Counted from the first letter of the stretch, positions 43,958 through 52,446 are shown. The stretch is DNA of 52,446 nt from Gammaproteobacteria bacterium (GCA_017854775.1 JAFMHC010000009.1:1-52446), one strand, 5' to 3'. Numbers and translations: made by a program. Notes: generated by a model from the letters alone, not told the origin.

Positions 43958-43993
43958 ATCTTTATATCGTTTGTTCTCGATCGATATAAAGAT
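43958..43993. repeat. Perfect 12-bp inverted repeat
   Basis: ATCTTTATATCG (43958-43969) and CGATATAAAGAT (43982-43993) around a 12-base loop. There is no T-run on either side and the stem is AT-rich, so it is either a weak terminator for the metalloprotease gene or a protein-binding palindrome upstream of the START-domain gene, whose ATG is 85 bp further on. Confidence 0.75.
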
Positions 43994-44078
43994 GCATGTG
44001 AATTTGATTATCAACGGTCTCAACAATGTGGCAGCTAGACTGAGACCTCAAACAATTTAAAGAATCCGGAGAAGTTCA

Positions 44079-44738
44079 ATGAAGATTAGAGCCCTATTAA
44101 TGCTGGTTATTTTAGTCTCGCCACTCTACGCAGCTGCGCAAATGGACGGCGTAGAATACGATTGGCAAGAGAAAAAAAATAAGCAAGGCATTGTAATCTT
44201 CACTAGCTCGGTAAAAGACTCATCCTTTAAGGCGGTGCGCGGAGAAATGACGGTTAACGCAAGTATCGCCAGTCTAGTGGCCTTAGTCGAAGACATGCCC
44301 GCGTGTGCTGATTGGGCTGCGCTGTGTAAAGAATCGCGCGTAGAAGAACGAGTCTCGGCAACCGAAAGTTACGTCTATGTTTATAACGATGTTCCATTCC
44401 CTGTTTCAGACCGAGATGTCTACGCACATGTTGTCTGGTCTAAGCAGCCAGAGACTCAGCGTGTCACCATGACCAGCACGGCGACCGCTGGGGGAACGCC
44501 AGAAACCAAGGCGGTGCGGATTAAAGATGCGGTGTCACAATGGCACTTTACTCCCAATGAAGGCGGTGTTACTAAAGTAGAGAACTTCGCACACATCGAT
44601 CCAAACGGCCCAACACCAGCGTGGATCACAAACATGATGTTAGTTGACTCACCGTTTAAAACAATGAAAAATATGCGCGAGATTGTTGAATCGGGAAGCT
44701 ATGCCGACAGCAGAGTCCCGCTGCTTGAAAAGCTTTAA
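44079..44738 (+). CDS. Secreted START-domain (lipid-binding fold) protein
   Basis: 219 residues with a signal peptide ending in YAAAQ. The sequence VEYDWQEKKNKQGIVIFTSS, then FKAVRGEMTVNASIASLVALVEDMPACADW and PVSDRDVYAHVVW, is the bacterial START/polyketide-cyclase-like pattern, with WHFTPNEGGVTKVENFAHIDPNG towards the end. It probably binds a lipid or hydrophobic ligand in the periplasm; the ligand is unknown. A strong ribosome binding site (ggagaag at 44068-44074) supports the ATG at 44079. It is convergent with the Kef-type gene, 9 bp apart. Confidence 0.85.
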   Translation: MKIRALLMLVILVSPLYAAAQMDGVEYDWQEKKNKQGIVIFTSSVKDSSFKAVRGEMTVNASIASLVALVEDMPACADWAALCKESRVEERVSATESYVYVYNDVPFPVSDRDVYAHVVWSKQPETQRVTMTSTATAGGTPETKAVRIKDAVSQWHFTPNEGGVTKVENFAHIDPNGPTPAWITNMMLVDSPFKTMKNMREIVESGSYADSRVPLLEKL

Positions 44739-44747
44739 TAGCAGACA

Positions 44748-46604
44748 TTAATCATCTTGATTCGATGCTGATGGCTTTGCATTTAAGGTTTGGCGTATGA
44801 ATTCTTTACTAGCATTACCCTTATCTATGAGAGTGCTAATATCGCCGCGATGAACCCAAGTCTCTTCGATTAATTTATAATCATGCTCGAGAAGGATATC
44901 TGATAGTTCTATGGTGCGCTCTTCGGGCACCCCTAGAAACTCAAGCGCTTTACGCCCCATGGCTAATGAGCCGCGAACTGTTTCACGTTCGATAAAATCT
45001 ATATCCAGCGCCATCAAATCAAACATATGTGTGCGATTTCGGGCTCGAGCGATCACCTTGGTGTTTGGGAAATGTTGTTTTAGGTTTGCTGCGGTCTCGG
45101 TCGCTTTCTCACGGTCATCGATGCAGATTAGAATTACATCCGCGGTTTCAGCTCCAGCTGTTTTGAGCAGCTCGGTATCGGCGGCATCACCGTAATACAC
45201 TTTGTTACCGAATGGGCGCACAAACTCAATATGATCACCATCGTGGTCAATCAAGGTTGTTTCAATATCCTGGGTATGAAGAAGTCGTGCAGCGACTTGA
45301 CCTACCCGGCCAAACCCTAAGATGAGCACTTTATGCCCCTTATCTTCAGGAGCATCGCCAGTGGTAACTGCGGGTTTATGCAATACCTTAGACAGCCTGT
45401 CGAGTGCAATAAGCATGAGCGGTGTCATAGCCATTGATATAGCGATTACCGCATTACATTTAGACACTAAGACTGAGTTCATCAAACCTTCGGCACTGGC
45501 AAACTGGAATAACACAAAGCCAAACTCACCAGCTTGAGCAATCAGGCACGCAAAGAGCAGATTAGACGGCAATGTTAAGCCGAAAATACGGCCCACTATG
45601 AACAAAACTGAAAACTTCAGCAGCATTAACAAAGCCGCACTGGCAAAAATTGTGAGCGGCGATGCGGCGATCACGTTTATATCCAGAGACATGCCTACTG
45701 AGATAAAAAACAAACCCAATAAAAGTGCCTTGAATGGCTCAAGGTCTCGTTCTAATTGATGTCGATAATTTGAATCGGCAAGCACAACCCCCGCAAAAAA
45801 CGCACCCAGCGCAGCGGATAATCCGAGCCAGTCCATCAGCAATGCAGCACCGATAACAAGCGCTAATGCGATGGCAGTGAAGGTCTCTCGTACCTTGCTT
45901 CTGGCGACGATTTTAAATAATGGGTTAAGCAATAACCGACCGGCTAAAATCATGCCACCAAAGACACTGAGTATCGCTAGGGCATAGTACCAACCTGAGT
46001 ACCAACCAGAAAGGCCATCACCACCGACACTCTGATGTCCATCGCTTAAATCAGCGACAATCGTCGAAGGTTGATTAACAAATTGTTCAGCTAATAGTGG
46101 TACCGATGCAATCATCGCAATGACAATTACGTCCTGGAAAAGCAACACCGAGAAGGCCGACTGGCCAGGGTCACTCATTAGCATCTTTCGATCTTGCATT
46201 ACTTGGATTGCTACCGCTGTTGAGGATAACGACAAAGCCATTCCAATAACTAACGCGGTACCGAAGTTAGTATCAGCGCTAAGCATCATAAATGCTGAAG
46301 CAATGATAAATGTGGTACAACCGACTTGCAGCCCACCAAGGCCAAGCAACCGAACCCTCATTTGCCAGAGTTCCTTCGGTTTAAGTTCTAGACCAATAAG
46401 GAACAACATCATTACCACTCCAAACTCACTGAAATGCAATATCGTCTCTGGCTCTGAAATAAGCCCTGCAACCGACGGGCCAATCAAAATCCCGGCGAAC
46501 AAGTAGCCGATGACTGAACCAAGGCCAGATAGCTTTATCAACGGCACAATTAGTATTGCCGCCGCCAAAAACACAAAAACAGAGTTTAGAAGAGATTGTT
46601 CCAT
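44748..46604 (-). CDS. Kef-type monovalent cation:proton antiporter (CPA2 family)
   Basis: 618 residues, the size of E. coli KefB/KefC. The N-terminal part has about twelve membrane segments with GYLFAGILIGPSVAG, MLFLIGLELKP and a helix with LSAALGAFFAGVVLADS. From about residue 405 there is an RCK/TrkA-N domain (KVLILGFGRVGQVAARLL), followed by a short helical tail. It exchanges K+ (or Na+) for H+. Glutathione-adduct gating, as in KefC, is plausible since gshA and ggt occur in the window, but the glutathione site was not verified. No KefF/KefG-type partner is adjacent. Confidence 0.92.
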   Translation of the reverse strand: MEQSLLNSVFVFLAAAILIVPLIKLSGLGSVIGYLFAGILIGPSVAGLISEPETILHFSEFGVVMMLFLIGLELKPKELWQMRVRLLGLGGLQVGCTTFIIASAFMMLSADTNFGTALVIGMALSLSSTAVAIQVMQDRKMLMSDPGQSAFSVLLFQDVIVIAMIASVPLLAEQFVNQPSTIVADLSDGHQSVGGDGLSGWYSGWYYALAILSVFGGMILAGRLLLNPLFKIVARSKVRETFTAIALALVIGAALLMDWLGLSAALGAFFAGVVLADSNYRHQLERDLEPFKALLLGLFFISVGMSLDINVIAASPLTIFASAALLMLLKFSVLFIVGRIFGLTLPSNLLFACLIAQAGEFGFVLFQFASAEGLMNSVLVSKCNAVIAISMAMTPLMLIALDRLSKVLHKPAVTTGDAPEDKGHKVLILGFGRVGQVAARLLHTQDIETTLIDHDGDHIEFVRPFGNKVYYGDAADTELLKTAGAETADVILICIDDREKATETAANLKQHFPNTKVIARARNRTHMFDLMALDIDFIERETVRGSLAMGRKALEFLGVPEERTIELSDILLEHDYKLIEETWVHRGDISTLIDKGNASKEFIRQTLNAKPSASNQDD

Positions 46605-46926
46605 TTTAATTTTCGCTTAAAGGTTATAACAATGATGATATTAGGCTCGAGCTTACCAGAGTGTTGTCGATACCTTTAACCAGCACAGGCTTTACTTCCA
46701 GTTTAGTGGGAGAGATATTGTTGAGTCTCTATAAATCATCCCCAACACTGGTTGCATGACTCAGCGGCAAAGAGTTACAATTGACAAGTAAACTCTATTG
46801 CACACTGCAGAGTGTGAGGTAGAAAATGGAGCCATGAACAGTTCTTTTTAAGGACAATTTTAAAAAACACTTAATCTAATTAACTGAGACGGCATCTCAA
46901 CCCTATTTTTCGAGAGCCCTTAGCTT
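46605..46926. other. 322-bp divergent spacer between the Kef-type and TolC-type genes
   Basis: No convincing gene. A perfect TTGACA (46781-46786) could be a -35 box for the TolC-type gene, but no good -10 follows. A small inverted repeat TGAGA-CGGCA-TCTCA lies at 46885-46899. Short frames exist on both strands, including a 24-codon one on the minus strand (46761-46835), but without ribosome binding sites. Confidence 0.4.
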
Positions 46927-48324
46927 TTGTATACATACAACTTGATTAGAATATATAAATCATTCATCTGCATCTTGATGGCGCTTTCAAGCGCAATGCT
47001 GCCAATTTTTTCGACCTCTGCGCAGCAAAATACCAGTTTCTCGCAGACGAGAACCAGTTTAATGCAGGCTTATTATGATGCCGTAGAAAATGACTCTACT
47101 TACCTCGCGTTGGTGGCCAATAAGCACCGTGATTTGACCAGTCTTGCTGAAGCTAAATCTTATCTATTACCCAGTGTCTCGGCTTTTGCCAATAGGCAAC
47201 AGGTTGAAGAATCTCTTACAGCACCACAATTGCCATTCGTCGTTCAAGGTTCTGCCAATTACAGCCGATTTGCCTACGGGCTTGAGTTTTCTCAGGTCAT
47301 ATTCAATCGCGAGTTGTTCGCCAGCTATAACGGCGCAAAGTTACAAGCATCAATAGACCAAATTGATCTACTCTCAATTCACGATGAACTGATTCTCAGA
47401 GTAGCCAATGCCTATTTCGGAATTCTCAGTGCTGAAGATGCGGCATTACTCGCGAGTGCTAATGTAGCCGCAACATCTGAACAACATGATTTGATTAGCG
47501 AGCAATTTAAAGCTGGGGCGGCGACCAATGCCGATTTGCAACTCTCAAAGGCAAGATGGTTACTTGCCGTTGCCGACCAGGCAATCGCGCAAAACCAGTA
47601 TCAAGTTTCTAAAACAGACCTTGCCTCTATCACCGGTAAAAAGTATCAGCAATTGCAACCGATTAAAGAACCTGAAAACCTGGTAGGCATGCTTGATAGC
47701 ACTAAAAGTCCTGATCTGGTGATTGAGGGTAACCTTGATTATATTCGTGCTAACCTGCGATCTGAAATCGCAAAACGAGAGCTGACAGCGGCGAAGGCCA
47801 AGCGATACCCAACAGTAGAGCTAGTGATGAATTATGGAGAAAATGACAACAACGGAAGCTTGGCAGGAGCTTCAAGCGAGAGCAGTAATTTTACCGCTAT
47901 GCTCCAAGCGTCAATCCCAATTTTTCAAGGCGGGAGAAACAAGTCATCTATCTCGGCAGCCAAACATGGCCTCGAAGCAAAAAAGCAAGAATTAAAAGGT
48001 GCCAAAGTAAATGCAATTAGCAGTCACGCCACTTTAATTTCTGAAGTAAGAGCCCTTCATAGCCGAATACTCGCGTTGAACCTTGCCAGTGAAGCTAGCC
48101 AATTGGCATTGGACTCAAAAATCAAAATGTACCAAGCAGGAGTTGAAGACAACCTCAGCATTTTAGATGCACAACGTGATTTCTTTGAAACTCGGCTTGA
48201 TGAACGAAAATCATTTTATGAGTTCCTATCAAAATGGCTGGAATACCAAAATGTACTTGGATCCCTTACTGAGAAAAACCTTTCGCAGTTTGTTAGTACG
48301 CCCCCGAGCGAGCCGGCAAATTAG
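46927..48324 (+). CDS. TolC-family outer-membrane channel protein
   Basis: About 465 residues. A signal peptide is followed by two homologous halves rich in long helices: AYYDAVENDSTYLALVANKH opens the first, YGLEFSQVIFNRELF marks the beta-strand insertion, and AKAKRYPTVELVMNYG with LQASIPIFQGG is the same place in the second half. It should form the outer-membrane exit of a tripartite exporter or type I secretion system. The start is unclear: a TTG at 46927 gives a plausible positively charged signal peptide, while the first ATG (46978) leaves a signal without a basic end. It ends 9 bp from the end of the LanB-like gene, which runs towards it. Confidence 0.9.
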   Translation: MYTYNLIRIYKSFICILMALSSAMLPIFSTSAQQNTSFSQTRTSLMQAYYDAVENDSTYLALVANKHRDLTSLAEAKSYLLPSVSAFANRQQVEESLTAPQLPFVVQGSANYSRFAYGLEFSQVIFNRELFASYNGAKLQASIDQIDLLSIHDELILRVANAYFGILSAEDAALLASANVAATSEQHDLISEQFKAGAATNADLQLSKARWLLAVADQAIAQNQYQVSKTDLASITGKKYQQLQPIKEPENLVGMLDSTKSPDLVIEGNLDYIRANLRSEIAKRELTAAKAKRYPTVELVMNYGENDNNGSLAGASSESSNFTAMLQASIPIFQGGRNKSSISAAKHGLEAKKQELKGAKVNAISSHATLISEVRALHSRILALNLASEASQLALDSKIKMYQAGVEDNLSILDAQRDFFETRLDERKSFYEFLSKWLEYQNVLGSLTEKNLSQFVSTPPSEPAN

Positions 48325-48333
48325 GGCTATTCA

Positions 48334-50844
48334 TTATTCTGCTCTAATATTCATCTCAACCTGTAGCTCAGTCACATGTTTATCGCCATCGATATCCAAC
48401 CATAACTCCTCTGGGTTTGGGAGTGCTTCGGTAAGCGATAACCATTCATTATTACTCGCTAACTTTTCCATTAATGCCAAACTGAATGGATTTCCAATAT
48501 CGATCCATAATGGCTTACGTTCGGTTGCTAATGCGTTATGAGGCACGATACCCGCAGCACCTTGGAAATCTTCGAACGACTTAACGAAAAATAAGCTTGG
48601 TAAGTCTTTGTCAATGCAATCTCGTTTTACTGCCAGCATTTGATCAACGCCTTTTTCTGAAAACCAGTTCTCGAGTAAATAGTCAGATTTCACCCACCAA
48701 AACTCTCGGCTTAGTATTACATTTTCATTCACGATTCGCGGGTTATGGATAATACTTTGTTCGGATGACAAAACTGGTGGTCTAAAATTGGGTCTAGAAA
48801 GAGTAAATGGTTGGGTTAATAAAATCAGCGCATACGATATGCCCCACGCTGGTGTTGGAAAAGTTGATCCAGTGTAAACCAGTTTGAGCTCTTTATCGTG
48901 TTGATCAAATAAGCGTAAAAGACCCGATACAGGGTCATGCGTTAAGGTCAGAGAATCTATATCTATTAAGTCGATATTGTCAGTTGACTCTGATCGAAAT
49001 GGCCACGATATTGCACGCTTGGTCAGCTTTGGGTGTGCTTGGAGATCATTGCTATGCCCGTTAATAAGCAAATCAACCGGCTCAGCTGGCGCAGATAACT
49101 CATTAAGCCACTGAGTTAAACTGTCTTGTAAAAAACTTTTCTCACCGTTATCAGCAAAAGCGAAGCGGCTTGCCAACCATGCAGGGCGATCAAAGACTCT
49201 ATTTACGACGATCAACGGGGGGCCTTGCTCCTGCACCGCAAGCTGAATCTGTGCGGTCACACCAAATCGCGCACCACTGGGAGCGACGACTTCCCTTTGA
49301 TTTTTTTGTGCGGCTCCGTATTCAGTAATATCTACTAATTTTTCACCAACGTCAGTAAGGAAACCTGAAACGTCCGTACATATACCTGATTCTCCGAAGA
49401 ACTCTACGAAATGGTCGCGCAGACGCAGGTATTGTGGCGAGTAAATAACTTGCGTACTCAAAAAACTTTCTAAGCCAGAAAGTTGACTCAAATCCTCGCT
49501 CGCTATGTGTGCATTTCCTCCAGGGAACCAACAGTCCTCAAGAGCAGTATTGTGATAGCGCGGATATCGTGTAACCCCGAGTAACGCCAAAGCTTCATTT
49601 TCTAACTTGGCAATTTCTTTAACTTTATTTGCCCGCTGATCACTTTTATCGTAAGTGACCTCTTCGCAAATGTTAATCATTTCTGCTACGTGTTGACCAA
49701 CCAGCCTAACGGTTTCTAAGTTACTTTCCGCCATAAAATCTACCAAACCTAACTCTGGCATCGGATCAAATGTGTTGCTCAAAGGTGGAGACTCAAGTAG
49801 CCCTTTGCGAATGAACTTTTCCAAGAGCATATTGGCCTGATCTTCGCTAACGTCGACTTGCTCAACTAAGTAATCTATCCATTGCTGCCAATTGCCTGAG
49901 GACTCTTTAGCCATTAGAGCTTGAGTTAACTTGGCATTGAGCCGGTAGACTGCCATTCGAGACTCGGTCCAAGGGCGGCCTAACAACACCATATCTCTGT
50001 CACATAGAGCTGTAATTCTATGGTCATCGAGTAGTTTTACCGACGAGTTTAAATATATCAACGATTCGTTATGCCGTTGTATGAACAACATTGCATGTTT
50101 GAAAATCCTAAATGGAATTCCTCTATTAAGCCGTGTTCTAAGTTGATACTCGGGCTGAGATAAACTGAACCCCGCCTGCTTCGCGGTAGTTTTTTTATCG
50201 CTAAAGTCGATCGGTACCGCAGTCATTGACATAAAGCTCGAAAATGGACTGGTTTTGGCCGCCGCCCTGATAATATAGCCGAATAGCGACCGTTCAAAAT
50301 TATCCGGCTTAACTTTGGTTGGTAATTTTTTCTCTCGTTTTGCGTGTGCTGCAACACCAGCACTGGCAAATGACAGCGCTTTTTTGAAGGTCTCTTGCTT
50401 TAAAGGCTCCCTGAGCTCTTTGCGTAAATGGGTTTGCATTTCTTCGCTGTGGTACTTTCCAGCCTCAAGTAATGTTTGCTCCAAATGCTCGTGTGCTTCA
50501 CTCCATCGGCGCAATAAGTCGGCGTCCTCCGCCCCCAACAAGACCGTCAATTCCGCCATAAGGCATTGATCAATATTTGCCTTACGCCCATTGTGAATAT
50601 TGCGTTTCAATTTCAAAACCGACCTTCGCAAACCCACAGCATTGTCGTCTAACTTAGGAATAAGATTGAATAGCGCTTTGTCTAAACGGTCTCGACATTC
50701 GCTTATACACTCCTCAATCTTCAGAACCTCAGAGATACTTTTAGATGTTTTTGTCAAACTAAGGTTACGCATCGCCTGATAAGGCAGCCCTGCGATGCGC
50801 ACCAATGTAAAGGGCGCTAAAACACCTCGTAAATCATCACCCAT
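48334..50844 (-). CDS. LanB-type lantibiotic dehydratase glutamylation domain, stand-alone
   Basis: 836 residues. FERSLFGYIIRAAAKTSPFSSF (about 183-204) is the conserved N-terminal Arg/Ser block of the tRNA-Glu-dependent glutamylation domain of LanB enzymes. The C-terminal end carries NPRIVNENVILSREFWWV, KPLWIDIGNPFSLALMEKL and ALPNPEELWLDIDGDKHVTE, the normal last segments of that same domain. No SpaB_C elimination domain follows, so this is either half of a split dehydratase or a peptide aminoacyl-tRNA ligase (PEARL). The ATG at 50844 has a good ribosome binding site (aggaaag); a GTG at 50892 in frame is less likely. It lies 26 bp downstream of the PqqD-M50 gene, same strand. Confidence 0.85.
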   Translation of the reverse strand: MGDDLRGVLAPFTLVRIAGLPYQAMRNLSLTKTSKSISEVLKIEECISECRDRLDKALFNLIPKLDDNAVGLRRSVLKLKRNIHNGRKANIDQCLMAELTVLLGAEDADLLRRWSEAHEHLEQTLLEAGKYHSEEMQTHLRKELREPLKQETFKKALSFASAGVAAHAKREKKLPTKVKPDNFERSLFGYIIRAAAKTSPFSSFMSMTAVPIDFSDKKTTAKQAGFSLSQPEYQLRTRLNRGIPFRIFKHAMLFIQRHNESLIYLNSSVKLLDDHRITALCDRDMVLLGRPWTESRMAVYRLNAKLTQALMAKESSGNWQQWIDYLVEQVDVSEDQANMLLEKFIRKGLLESPPLSNTFDPMPELGLVDFMAESNLETVRLVGQHVAEMINICEEVTYDKSDQRANKVKEIAKLENEALALLGVTRYPRYHNTALEDCWFPGGNAHIASEDLSQLSGLESFLSTQVIYSPQYLRLRDHFVEFFGESGICTDVSGFLTDVGEKLVDITEYGAAQKNQREVVAPSGARFGVTAQIQLAVQEQGPPLIVVNRVFDRPAWLASRFAFADNGEKSFLQDSLTQWLNELSAPAEPVDLLINGHSNDLQAHPKLTKRAISWPFRSESTDNIDLIDIDSLTLTHDPVSGLLRLFDQHDKELKLVYTGSTFPTPAWGISYALILLTQPFTLSRPNFRPPVLSSEQSIIHNPRIVNENVILSREFWWVKSDYLLENWFSEKGVDQMLAVKRDCIDKDLPSLFFVKSFEDFQGAAGIVPHNALATERKPLWIDIGNPFSLALMEKLASNNEWLSLTEALPNPEELWLDIDGDKHVTELQVEMNIRAE

Positions 50845-50870
50845 GTGAATCTTTCCTATTAATTTATTTT

Positions 50871-51887
50871 TTATAAGACCCACCAATACCACATCGCAAC
50901 GATTCCCAATATTAGGTGCGCGAGGCAGGCTAAACGGTATATTCGAGTCGTATGCGTTGATGACATTGATGATGGCTTGGCTGATAGGGCCGATTTTCGT
51001 GCTAACTCATCTTCGAGCAAAGCCTCCAGCATATGACTGCCATCGCTTGCTGTAAAAAGGCTTGTATCAAGATAGACAAACAACATGCAAAGCACTAAAA
51101 GGTATGACCATGCGGCTAACTCGGCGGGGCTCAACCCCGGCGTCAGTATCATTACCCAAGCAGCAACACCGGCCGAACATAAATTCACGATAGGGCCAGC
51201 TGCAGGTATCCAGAAACGCTTAAATTTATCGTTAATACTGTACGCTTGGGTCGTCTCAATATAGGGGCCAGGTACTATCCAACCGTGCATGATAATGCCG
51301 GCTTCACCAACTTTTGCCCCGGCAAGGCGACATGTTATCGCATGTGCTGCCTCATGGATCGGAACAACAATTAAGGCAAAAGCCAAGAAGCCAAACAAGT
51401 TGAACTGCTCGGCCACTTTACTCGGGTGGAGCACGTCGCTCTGGGTGAAAAATGTAACTAAGCCTACGATAGCAGCGCTAATAACCGACACCAGTAAGCA
51501 CCAGCTTAGCATCGCAGGAATTCGTTGTATCACCCTAGCAGTAGCAGCCGCTGCTCGATCGGGGTAGAAAAGAATAAACCTAGGAACGCCCTTACTCTTT
51601 ACTTCAGCTTGATCACCAATTAATAGGTTGTTACGACTTAGTTGTGATAGGAATTTATCCAATGTTGGGCGAATATTAATCGCCGTCGGGTGACCTTTTT
51701 TCAATTGCGTGACCAAAGACTCGTAATCTGTGCCCTCTTCAATCTCAGGTATTAACGCTTCTGCACCTTTACTAACTCTAACCGTTGCGCCAATGTCGGG
51801 ACGCATTAAAATGAGCGTGTTGTCACGCCGAACGAATTCCACACGTGGTGATAACTTAACCAAATTTGCTTGCGTAGACTCAGGCAT
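50871..51887 (-). CDS. PqqD-like (RiPP recognition element) domain fused to M50 membrane metalloprotease
   Basis: 338 residues. Residues 1-95 (KLSPRVEFVRRDNTLILM, then IGATVRVSKGAEALI and LDKFLSQLSRNNLLI) match the winged-helix pattern of PqqD-like precursor-peptide binders. The rest is a polytopic membrane domain with the zinc site HEAAH (178-182) after VVPI and a third ligand in FTASDG (Asp282), as in site-2-protease/M50 families. In RiPP loci such proteins are proposed to bind the leader peptide and cleave or help export it. The ATG at 51887 overlaps the end of the nitroreductase gene by 8 bp; a TTG at 51914 would add nine residues. Confidence 0.82.
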   Translation of the reverse strand: MPESTQANLVKLSPRVEFVRRDNTLILMRPDIGATVRVSKGAEALIPEIEEGTDYESLVTQLKKGHPTAINIRPTLDKFLSQLSRNNLLIGDQAEVKSKGVPRFILFYPDRAAAATARVIQRIPAMLSWCLLVSVISAAIVGLVTFFTQSDVLHPSKVAEQFNLFGFLAFALIVVPIHEAAHAITCRLAGAKVGEAGIIMHGWIVPGPYIETTQAYSINDKFKRFWIPAAGPIVNLCSAGVAAWVMILTPGLSPAELAAWSYLLVLCMLFVYLDTSLFTASDGSHMLEALLEDELARKSALSAKPSSMSSTHTTRIYRLACLAHLILGIVAMWYWWVL

Positions 51888-52446
51888 ACACTGGGTAACC
51901 AAGTGAGCAAGCAACTATAGGGCAGTTAGTAAGTCGGTCGATGGCAAATAGGTCTCCCCAGGTCTCCTCATATATGCCGCCCCAGATGCAGCCTGAAACC
52001 TGGTAGCTTTGTGCGGCTAAAAATAAATTCGACATCAGGTAACCAGCACTCTGTATCAGAGCACGATATCCGCGGGCATTATGATTGACCAAGGTAGTTT
52101 CTATATTGCCAGTGACAAAAATAACCACAGGAGCATTAGCAAAACTCCGCTGTAACATTAATGACTCCAATTCGACGGCGTTAAGCCCTTCGCGCTGCAA
52201 TATTAGTTTGCCGTCTTCAACCTTATAGATTCCAGGCTGATACTCGTCGTCGCCTTGATTTACCGCAACCCAAAGCGTTAGATCTACGCTCAAACCACCA
52301 TGCGCAACAGACTTTAGCTGATGCAATTCTGTTGAAAGCTGAACCATCGCGCTAAGAACTGCAAAAGGAATTGCATTATTCGAAAAATGACGGATCGATC
52401 TCCGACTAAGCATAATTTGCTGCAAGCTTGGAACCTTAATATCTCT
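51880..52446 (-). CDS. SagB-type nitroreductase-family dehydrogenase, 5' end outside the window
   Basis: The frame is open to the window end (bases 52446-52426 give RDIKVPS in frame), so the TTG at 52425 is not a trusted start. Visible blocks are IMLSRRSIRHFSN, QPGIYKVEDGKLIL and NARGYRALIQSAGYLMSNLFLAAQSYQVSG, the pattern of SagB-type FMN dehydrogenases that oxidise azolines to azoles or carry out other oxidations on RiPP peptides. The usual GLYPLELYV block appears as GLSVDLTLWVAV, a diverged form. It is translationally coupled to the PqqD-M50 gene (8-bp overlap). Confidence 0.8.
   Translation of the reverse strand, partial: RDIKVPSLQQIMLSRRSIRHFSNNAIPFAVLSAMVQLSTELHQLKSVAHGGLSVDLTLWVAVNQGDDEYQPGIYKVEDGKLILQREGLNAVELESLMLQRSFANAPVVIFVTGNIETTLVNHNARGYRALIQSAGYLMSNLFLAAQSYQVSGCIWGGIYEETWGDLFAIDRLTNCPIVACSLGYPVYA

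Noticed and set aside
46761-46835. 24-codon minus-strand frame rich in Ser, Thr and Cys, considered as a RiPP precursor
   Set aside because: Too short to hold a leader, an in-frame stop lies four codons upstream of the ATG, no ribosome binding site, and it lies far downstream of the RiPP genes.
48334-50844. LanB-like gene as a full class I lanthipeptide dehydratase
   Set aside because: The protein ends where the glutamylation domain normally ends; no elimination domain and no LanC gene are present in the window.

Overview
The window is chromosomal DNA from a free-living, Gram-negative, probably marine gammaproteobacterium. Evidence for this is the outer-membrane machinery (TonB-dependent receptor, TolC-family channel, lipoprotein-type gamma-glutamyltransferase), the HslVU pair with E. 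coli-like starts, an E. coli-type GshA and Kef/NupC/AGCS transporters. The genus cannot be fixed from the sequence; an Arenicella-like lineage is only a guess. No rRNA, tRNA, CRISPR array or complete IS element was seen. Gene density is high, and most spacers are short.

Layout. 1-8.5 kb: 3' end of a PlsC-type acyltransferase, an MscS channel, gshA, an SDR oxidoreductase with a small membrane protein, hslVU behind a possible heat-shock promoter, and ggt. 8.6-17.4 kb: an ABC1/ADCK kinase, a CsgG-like secreted protein, an aromatic amino acid permease, an FMN riboswitch driving a RibH2-type lumazine synthase, a 163-bp palindromic MITE-like insertion sitting exactly on the ribH stop codon, an AGCS symporter, a periplasmic GDPD and a NupC transporter. 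17.7-31 kb: a large TonB-dependent receptor, a putative secreted propeller-like protein, a DUF2332 protein, a repeat-rich secreted protein, an ExeM-type extracellular nuclease, dodecin, a methyltransferase, DoxX, a TonB-domain gene broken by one in-frame stop, and an aldo/keto reductase.

31-41 kb: an overlapping AddAB/RecB-like helicase-nuclease pair, an SDR, and a compact polyamine operon (S-adenosylmethionine decarboxylase, spermidine synthase, ornithine decarboxylase) that encodes the whole route from ornithine to spermidine. 41-48.3 kb: a TauE/SafE permease, a secreted reprolysin-like metalloprotease, a START-domain protein, a Kef-type antiporter and a TolC-family protein.

48.3-52.4 kb (right edge): the most unusual part. 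Three minus-strand genes in one apparent operon encode a stand-alone LanB-type glutamylation domain with no elimination domain, a PqqD-like (RiPP recognition element) domain fused to an M50 membrane metalloprotease, and a SagB-type nitroreductase cut by the window end. This is the downstream part of a RiPP biosynthetic locus. The precursor peptide and any YcaO or elimination partner are not visible and would lie beyond 52446.

A second theme is recent short tandem duplication: units of 9, 14, 15, 17, about 19, 20 and 21 bp occur in spacers and, as multiples of three, inside two coding regions.
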